The notes under the pieces: generated by a model
Seen by the model: only the letters and a program-made list of their open reading frames with translations
The model's database searches: none
Told to the model about the DNA's origin: nothing
In this document: positions 60,091-64,000 of the stretch, one piece after another
How positions within the stretch are numbered: position 1 is the stretch's first letter
Layout of the letters: each line of letters starts with the position of its first letter
Source: Mucilaginibacter sp. MD40
GTDB lineage: Bacteria; Bacteroidota; Bacteroidia; Sphingobacteriales; Sphingobacteriaceae
Assembly: GCF_002288635.1 (NCBI RefSeq)
Contig: NZ_NRSW01000001.1
Location: forward strand, 1,280,509 to 1,344,508
Direction: 5' to 3'
Length of the DNA stretch: 64,000 nt
Translations under genes and position numbers: made by a program

Positions 60091-61014
60091 TCAGGGTTTT
60101 AAAAATTTAAAGCCCTTAGCGAATTTAAAAGCGAAGTTTAACCTGGATAGTGGTTTTCTCTGTTTACTATCCGGGAAAAAATTATGGTAATCCCGGTTAA
60201 TGATGCTTAAAAGCGGGAACGATATGAGTGAATGTTTTTTTGATGTAAGCGCCCTGTACAGCTTATTAATGTATAATTGATCAGCAGCAGCCAGGTTTTT
60301 ATACTGCCTGAAGTTATTGACCATTGTTAACACAATTTCCAGCCATTTAAGCTTGTAAGCTTTTTCGGTAATATTTTGCTCCTGCTGCGTAACCGATGCC
60401 GAGTGGATGCGGTAGCGGGTTAATACCTGGTCAAGGTAGGTGATCTTGTTGTGGTATAATGCTACAAAGCCCATCCACCAATCGTAATAACCATCCGGGG
60501 GGATAGGCAGCAGGTAATCTAAAAACTCCCTTTTGAAAAGTGTGGTGTGGCCGGTTACCCAATTATGCAGTAGTATGCTTTTATAGTTACGGCTACCAAA
60601 GTTAAAATCACGCAGAATATTCCATTCGAGCGTTTTATCCTGCTCATCTATACAGGATGAGTTGGAGAAGATCAGCCAGTTATCGCCTATATGCTGGTGC
60701 AGGATTTCGATTTTATTTTCGGCCCATATATCGTCCTGATCGCAAATGGCAATATACTCGCCCGTTGTTAACCCAATCGCTTTCTGGAAGTTTTGGTTAA
60801 AGCCCAGGTTCTGCTCGTTCCGGTAAAATTTAATGCGCCCGTCGTTCGCAACCATTTGCTGAACCAAATGGGCCGTATCATCGGTTGAGCCATCGTCAAC
60901 AATAATGATCTCCAGGTATTTATAGGTCTGGTGTATTAAGCTGTTGAGTTGGGCTTCAATATATTTTTCTCCATTGTAGGTACAAAGGGCAACGGATATC
61001 AGCGGTAGCGTCAT
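60091..61014 (-). CDS. Glycosyltransferase family 2
   Basis: A 307-residue GT2 enzyme: SVALCTYNGEKYIEAQLNSLIHQTYKYLEIIIVDDGSTDDT (nucleotide-binding and first Asp pair), EYIAICDQDDIWAENKIEIL (DxD-like QDD) and YYDWWMGFVAL. It resembles O-antigen/LOS rhamnosyl-type transferases. Third in the minus-strand run 62634-60091, eight bases after the preceding gene. Lipopolysaccharide or exopolysaccharide assembly is likely. Confidence 0.88.
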   Translation of the reverse strand: MTLPLISVALCTYNGEKYIEAQLNSLIHQTYKYLEIIIVDDGSTDDTAHLVQQMVANDGRIKFYRNEQNLGFNQNFQKAIGLTTGEYIAICDQDDIWAENKIEILHQHIGDNWLIFSNSSCIDEQDKTLEWNILRDFNFGSRNYKSILLHNWVTGHTTLFKREFLDYLLPIPPDGYYDWWMGFVALYHNKITYLDQVLTRYRIHSASVTQQEQNITEKAYKLKWLEIVLTMVNNFRQYKNLAAADQLYINKLYRALTSKKHSLISFPLLSIINRDYHNFFPDSKQRKPLSRLNFAFKFAKGFKFLKP

Positions 61015-61022
61015 TTACATAT

Positions 61023-61835
61023 TTATAGTGCTGTGTACTGGTTAAGGCCCAGTTCGCAGCTTTTTTTGTTTTGAGTGATGGTCTCCTGTAGGATATCGTC
61101 ATTACGGTCCAGGTCTGACCGCGACTTTTGCGGATGATACAGGTGAAATACCACCGCCGCGAATTTAATCACTCTCTTTTTCAACCCGGTATTGATCATC
61201 CTGATGGCGATCTCGTTATCCTCCCGTCCCCAACCGGTAAAAGCTTCGTTATAACCGTTCACTTTTACCAGGTCGCTGCGCCAGAAAGCCATGTTGCAGC
61301 CCCGCATAAAATAGGGGTCGTTCTGCCGGTAACGTTCGGCCAGGTAGTTGGATAATAACTTACTCCTTACGCCGTTGCTGCGGTTTTTAATACCACTGCT
61401 CAACAAGTTGATGTTGATCCTGCGGTCGCCAATGAGCAGTTCTGATGTAGGCTTGTCGACAATAACGCGGCTGCCGGTTACAAAAGTATCCGGCTGCCTG
61501 AAACGGATATGGTCGGCCACAAAGTAAGGGTGCAGGATGAGGTCGCCGTCAACCTGTATAATATACCGGCCGGAAGCAGCGGCTATACCCTTATTGCGTA
61601 TACGCGCCAGTTGAAAACCTTCGTCGGGCTGCCATACATGTATCAGCGGTACAGGGAAATCTTTCGCGAATTCTTCTATCAGTAAGCGGGTATCGTCTGT
61701 AGAGCCGTCATCCGCTATGATCACCTCATCGGGCAGTTTTTTTAAAGCCTTTACGCTCATTAAACAAAGCCGCAAAGCCTGCGGCCAGTTATAGGTTGAT
61801 ATAATGAGCGAAACATCCAATTGCGTATTATTCAT
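61023..61835 (-). CDS. Glycosyltransferase family 2 (galactosyltransferase-like C-term)
   Basis: A 270-residue GT2 protein: SLIISTYNWPQALRLCLMSVKAL, IADDGSTDDTRLLIEEF, IIQVDGDLILHPYF (DGD), GCNMAFWRSDLVKVNGYNEAFTGWGREDNEIAIRM. The GWGxEDxE motif is that of Glyco_transf_7C-type enzymes. It is a clear paralogue of the adjacent upstream gene (61828-62634), whose end it overlaps by eight bases; probably a tandem duplication with divergence. Confidence 0.88.
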   Translation of the reverse strand: MNNTQLDVSLIISTYNWPQALRLCLMSVKALKKLPDEVIIADDGSTDDTRLLIEEFAKDFPVPLIHVWQPDEGFQLARIRNKGIAAASGRYIIQVDGDLILHPYFVADHIRFRQPDTFVTGSRVIVDKPTSELLIGDRRININLLSSGIKNRSNGVRSKLLSNYLAERYRQNDPYFMRGCNMAFWRSDLVKVNGYNEAFTGWGREDNEIAIRMINTGLKKRVIKFAAVVFHLYHPQKSRSDLDRNDDILQETITQNKKSCELGLNQYTAL

Positions 61836-62634
61836 AGTCGGCGGCCTGCAGGTATCCGTTTTCGCAGGCTATAATTTTATGCTCTTTTATGCGCTCAATT
61901 TCGGCGCGGTGATTATCTGCTGTTTGGCGATGCCCCTCATCATGGTAAAGATGAAACTGTACCGCCCTTAATTTTACTATCTTTTTAACAATTCCCAGGT
62001 TAATGAGCCGTGCTGCCAGTTCCTCGTCCTCATGTCCCCAGCCCTGCAGCGCGTTGTTGTAACCGTTTATATTCACAAAGTCAGCCTTCCAGTAGGCCAG
62101 GTTACTGCCACGCACGCTGTTTGACGACATTTTTTTGCGCACCACCAACCCGCTCAGCAAAGCCAGCCGCAAGCCGTTAAAACGGTGCTGCACCCCGGCA
62201 GATAGTGCCGACAGCCCTGCCGCGCCATCGCCATTTGCCAATAGCCCGGCGGTTTTTTGTTGGCTGAGCATGGCCCTGGTGCCCCGTAAAAAAGCCCCAT
62301 GCTCACGCGCTATTAGGTGGTCGGCTATAAAATACCTGTTCAGTATAACGTCGCCATCAACCTGTATAATATAATCAGAACTGGTTTGCTGTATGGCCTT
62401 GTTCAATATAACCGACTTGCGAAAACCTTTATCGGCATGCCATACATGTACCATACGCACCGGCGAGGCCGACTGATACAGTTGAATAAGTTTTTTAGTT
62501 TCTTCCCCGGAACCATCATCGGCAATGATGACCTCTGCGGGTAAAACCGATTGGCGCAGAACACTATCCAGGCAGAGTTTTAACGCCTGTGGCCAGTTAT
62601 AAGTAGATATGACCAGTGAACATTTTGCCGCCAT
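61828..62634 (-). CDS. Glycosyltransferase family 2, paralogue of the next gene
   Basis: 268 residues: SLVISTYNWPQALKLCLDSVLRQ, IADDGSGEETKKLIQLY, IIQVDGDVILNRYF and GSNLAYWKADFVNINGYNNALQGWGHEDEELAARL. Same architecture as 61023-61835, including the NWPQAL motif after the first strand. First gene of the minus-strand GT run; divergent from the acyltransferase gene. Confidence 0.88.
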   Translation of the reverse strand: MAAKCSLVISTYNWPQALKLCLDSVLRQSVLPAEVIIADDGSGEETKKLIQLYQSASPVRMVHVWHADKGFRKSVILNKAIQQTSSDYIIQVDGDVILNRYFIADHLIAREHGAFLRGTRAMLSQQKTAGLLANGDGAAGLSALSAGVQHRFNGLRLALLSGLVVRKKMSSNSVRGSNLAYWKADFVNINGYNNALQGWGHEDEELAARLINLGIVKKIVKLRAVQFHLYHDEGHRQTADNHRAEIERIKEHKIIACENGYLQAADYE

Positions 62635-62751
62635 ATGAATCGCAAAAGTACTTATAATACGGCTTATTAGCTAATTTTGGCACCTGCCATACGTTTTACA
62701 CCCGCATGGGACTTTAGCGGTATAAAAACTTTATGTTTGCAGGCAAATTAT

Positions 62752-63642
62752 ATGGCAGCAATAAAGCAGTTATGGGTTAAGTTTTGTGTATCAATATTAT
62801 ACTTGATATCCTTACTGCCATTTTGGGCGCTTTACCTGCTGTCCGACGTGATTTACGTGATCCTGTTTTACCTGGTACGGTACAGGCGGCAGGTAGTGCA
62901 TAATAACCTGGTGAATTCTTTCCCGGAGAAAAGCCTGGTTGAGATCAGCACTATAGAAAAACAGTACTATCATTACCTGGGCGATCTGCTGGTAGAAACC
63001 CTGAAGATGATCACCATATCAGAAAAAAGCCTGCGTAAACGCATGCAGCCTACCAACCCCGAACTGGTTGACCATTACTTTGCGCAGGGCCGAAGCATTA
63101 TAGCCGCCGCCGGCCACTACTGCAACTGGGAGCTGGCTATACTGGGGTTTAGCCTGCTTACTACCGAAAAGCGCGTTATTGTATACAAGCCGCTAAGCAA
63201 CGCGTGGGTAAATGATTATGTGAACCGGGTGCGCGCCCGTTACGGCGCTATCATGGTGGCCATGAAGCAAACACTGCGCACTTTCGTGAGCTACCGGAAT
63301 GATCTTACCTTTAGCGTACTGGTATCAGACCAAACACCTGTACGCCACGAAATTAATTACGTAACCACTTTTTTAAACCAGCCTACACCTGTTTTCCTGG
63401 GGATAGAGAAACTGGCCAAAATGATCGATGCCGTGGTGATATTTTATAAAATAGAGCGTGTAAAGCGCGGTTATTACCGTTTTACCATGGTGCCGCTGAT
63501 TGAGCAGCCCAAGGAAACCGCCGAGCATGAAATTACCGAGGCGCATGTACGTTTCCTGGAACAGATCATCAGGGATAAGCCGCAGTATTGGCTGTGGTCG
63601 CACCGCAGGTGGAAGTATAAACCCGAAGAAATGAATGCCTGA
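62752..63642 (+). CDS. LpxL/HtrB-type lysophospholipid acyltransferase
   Basis: About 296 residues from the ATG at 62752 (an upstream TTG frame lacks similarity). An N-terminal membrane anchor (FCVSILYLISLLPFWALYLLSDVIYVILFYLVRYRR) is followed by the acyltransferase motif AAGHYCNWELA (H-x4-E) and SDQTPVRHE. LpxL-type enzymes add secondary acyl chains to lipid A at the inner membrane. Followed 60 bases later by an MsbA-like gene, which fits a lipid A/LOS maturation locus together with the glycosyltransferases. Confidence 0.87.
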   Translation: MAAIKQLWVKFCVSILYLISLLPFWALYLLSDVIYVILFYLVRYRRQVVHNNLVNSFPEKSLVEISTIEKQYYHYLGDLLVETLKMITISEKSLRKRMQPTNPELVDHYFAQGRSIIAAAGHYCNWELAILGFSLLTTEKRVIVYKPLSNAWVNDYVNRVRARYGAIMVAMKQTLRTFVSYRNDLTFSVLVSDQTPVRHEINYVTTFLNQPTPVFLGIEKLAKMIDAVVIFYKIERVKRGYYRFTMVPLIEQPKETAEHEITEAHVRFLEQIIRDKPQYWLWSHRRWKYKPEEMNA

Positions 63643-63674
63643 AGCCGGCCTGCTTATGTTAATTGAATAACCAT

Positions 63675-63682
63675 TAACTTTG
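63675..63682 (+). promoter_or_regulatory. -7 promoter element of the MsbA-like gene
   Basis: TAACTTTG, exact TAnnTTTG, 19 bases before the ATG at 63702. Confidence 0.5.
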
Positions 63683-63701
63683 CAGCAATTATAAATTTTT
63701 A

Positions 63702-64000
63702 ATGAAGACATATTTCAGGTTGTTATCATTTGCAAAACCTATAGAGAAGTTTGCAATACCGTATATTATAACAACTGTACTTTCTGTTATATTCAGCACG
63801 CTTAACCTCGCTTTGCTTGCCCCGTTGCTTACTACCATATTCGCTAAACACGGCCAGCAGAAAATGCCATTGGGCCCTAAGCCAGCCCTGGTAGATATTA
63901 TGGCTACGTTTAAGTATTATGTTACTTACGCTATAAATAATTTTGGTGTATGGGTAGCGCTGGAGTTTGTTTGCGCCACCATTGTTGTTTCGGCTTTGTT
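63702..64000 (+). CDS. ABC transporter, MsbA-like, N-terminal part (runs off the window)
   Basis: The first about 99 residues are present and the frame continues past the window end. It begins MKTYFRLLSFAKPIEKFAIPY, a cytoplasmic elbow helix, then a first membrane helix (IITTVLSVIFSTLNLALLAPLL) and a second starting VWVALEFVCATIVVSAL, as in MsbA-type exporters of Bacteroidota. The ATPase domain would lie outside. No N-terminal C39 peptidase domain, so it is not the missing exporter for the GG-leader peptide. Confidence 0.75.
   Translation, partial: MKTYFRLLSFAKPIEKFAIPYIITTVLSVIFSTLNLALLAPLLTTIFAKHGQQKMPLGPKPALVDIMATFKYYVTYAINNFGVWVALEFVCATIVVSAL

Noticed and set aside
63702..64000. Partial ABC transporter as exporter of the GG-leader peptide
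   Set aside because: No C39 peptidase domain, 47 kb away, and it follows a lipid A acyltransferase; MsbA-like is the better call.

Overview
The window looks like chromosomal DNA of a Bacteroidota species, most likely Sphingobacteriaceae (Mucilaginibacter/Pedobacter-like). The reasons are a gliding-motility lipoprotein (GldD-like), starts without Shine-Dalgarno sequences, many promoters with the Bacteroidota -7 element TAnnTTTG, a fused branched-chain E1 dehydrogenase, DUF2911/DUF6249/DUF1835 proteins, a TPR-HTH regulator and many secreted peptidases with Bacteroidota-style signals. The genus is inferred from gene content only. No rRNA, tRNA, CRISPR array or prophage was recognised.

Layout. 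1-570: repeats. 571-9000: rpiB, a secreted M28 peptidase, a LutB-like Fe-S protein, a reductase-like protein, a DUF4198-like protein, fused 2-oxoacid dehydrogenase E1, a small unknown, a DUF1311 protein and a DUF1835 protein. 9100-10520: ArsR plus an old-yellow-enzyme homologue. 10650-16455 (all minus): pdhB, an M23 peptidase, rbfA, a LolC/E-type permease, an MBL hydrolase, gldD and aroE. 16589-19399: a candidate ribosomally made peptide (RiPP) locus, with an unannotated 57-residue GG-leader peptide facing an intact JmjC/cupin oxygenase, a JmjC-like paralogue that has lost its iron ligands, and a methyltransferase. 19555-26400: glycosyltransferase, histidine kinase, DinB protein, ECF sigma/anti-sigma pair with DUF6249, DUF2911 and a CDF transporter. 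26444-28474: a sodium:solute symporter with two overlapping upstream micro-genes, one only 42 residues long with a GTG start.

28587-29613 holds six double-hairpin REP units around a REP-associated tyrosine transposase. 29654-37266: a PIG-L deacetylase, then a TetR-TolC-EmrA-EmrB efflux operon with palindromic operators. 37488-38815: an AhpD/AhpC pair with a sequence matching the OxyR-site consensus. 39012-41918: a PfkB kinase, then an AT-rich two-gene ATPase plus DUF4276/TOPRIM-like cassette that is a defence-system candidate. 42049-52566: an unknown secreted protein, prolyl oligopeptidase, TetR/MFS operon, zinc-ribbon protein, TPR-HTH regulator, another MFS transporter and another M28 peptidase. 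52620-56716: recG, ridA, a 47-residue membrane protein and an OmpA-family porin. 56866-64000: aminopeptidase P, meaB, four GT2 glycosyltransferases, an LpxL-type acyltransferase and the start of an MsbA-like ABC transporter, suggesting lipid A/LOS assembly.

The strongest candidates for something new are the JmjC/GG-leader peptide locus (16589-18740), the ATPase/DUF4276-like cassette (40064-41918) and the REP/RAYT array (28587-29613). Several genes also place the -7 promoter element only 4-5 bases before ATG, suggesting leaderless mRNAs.
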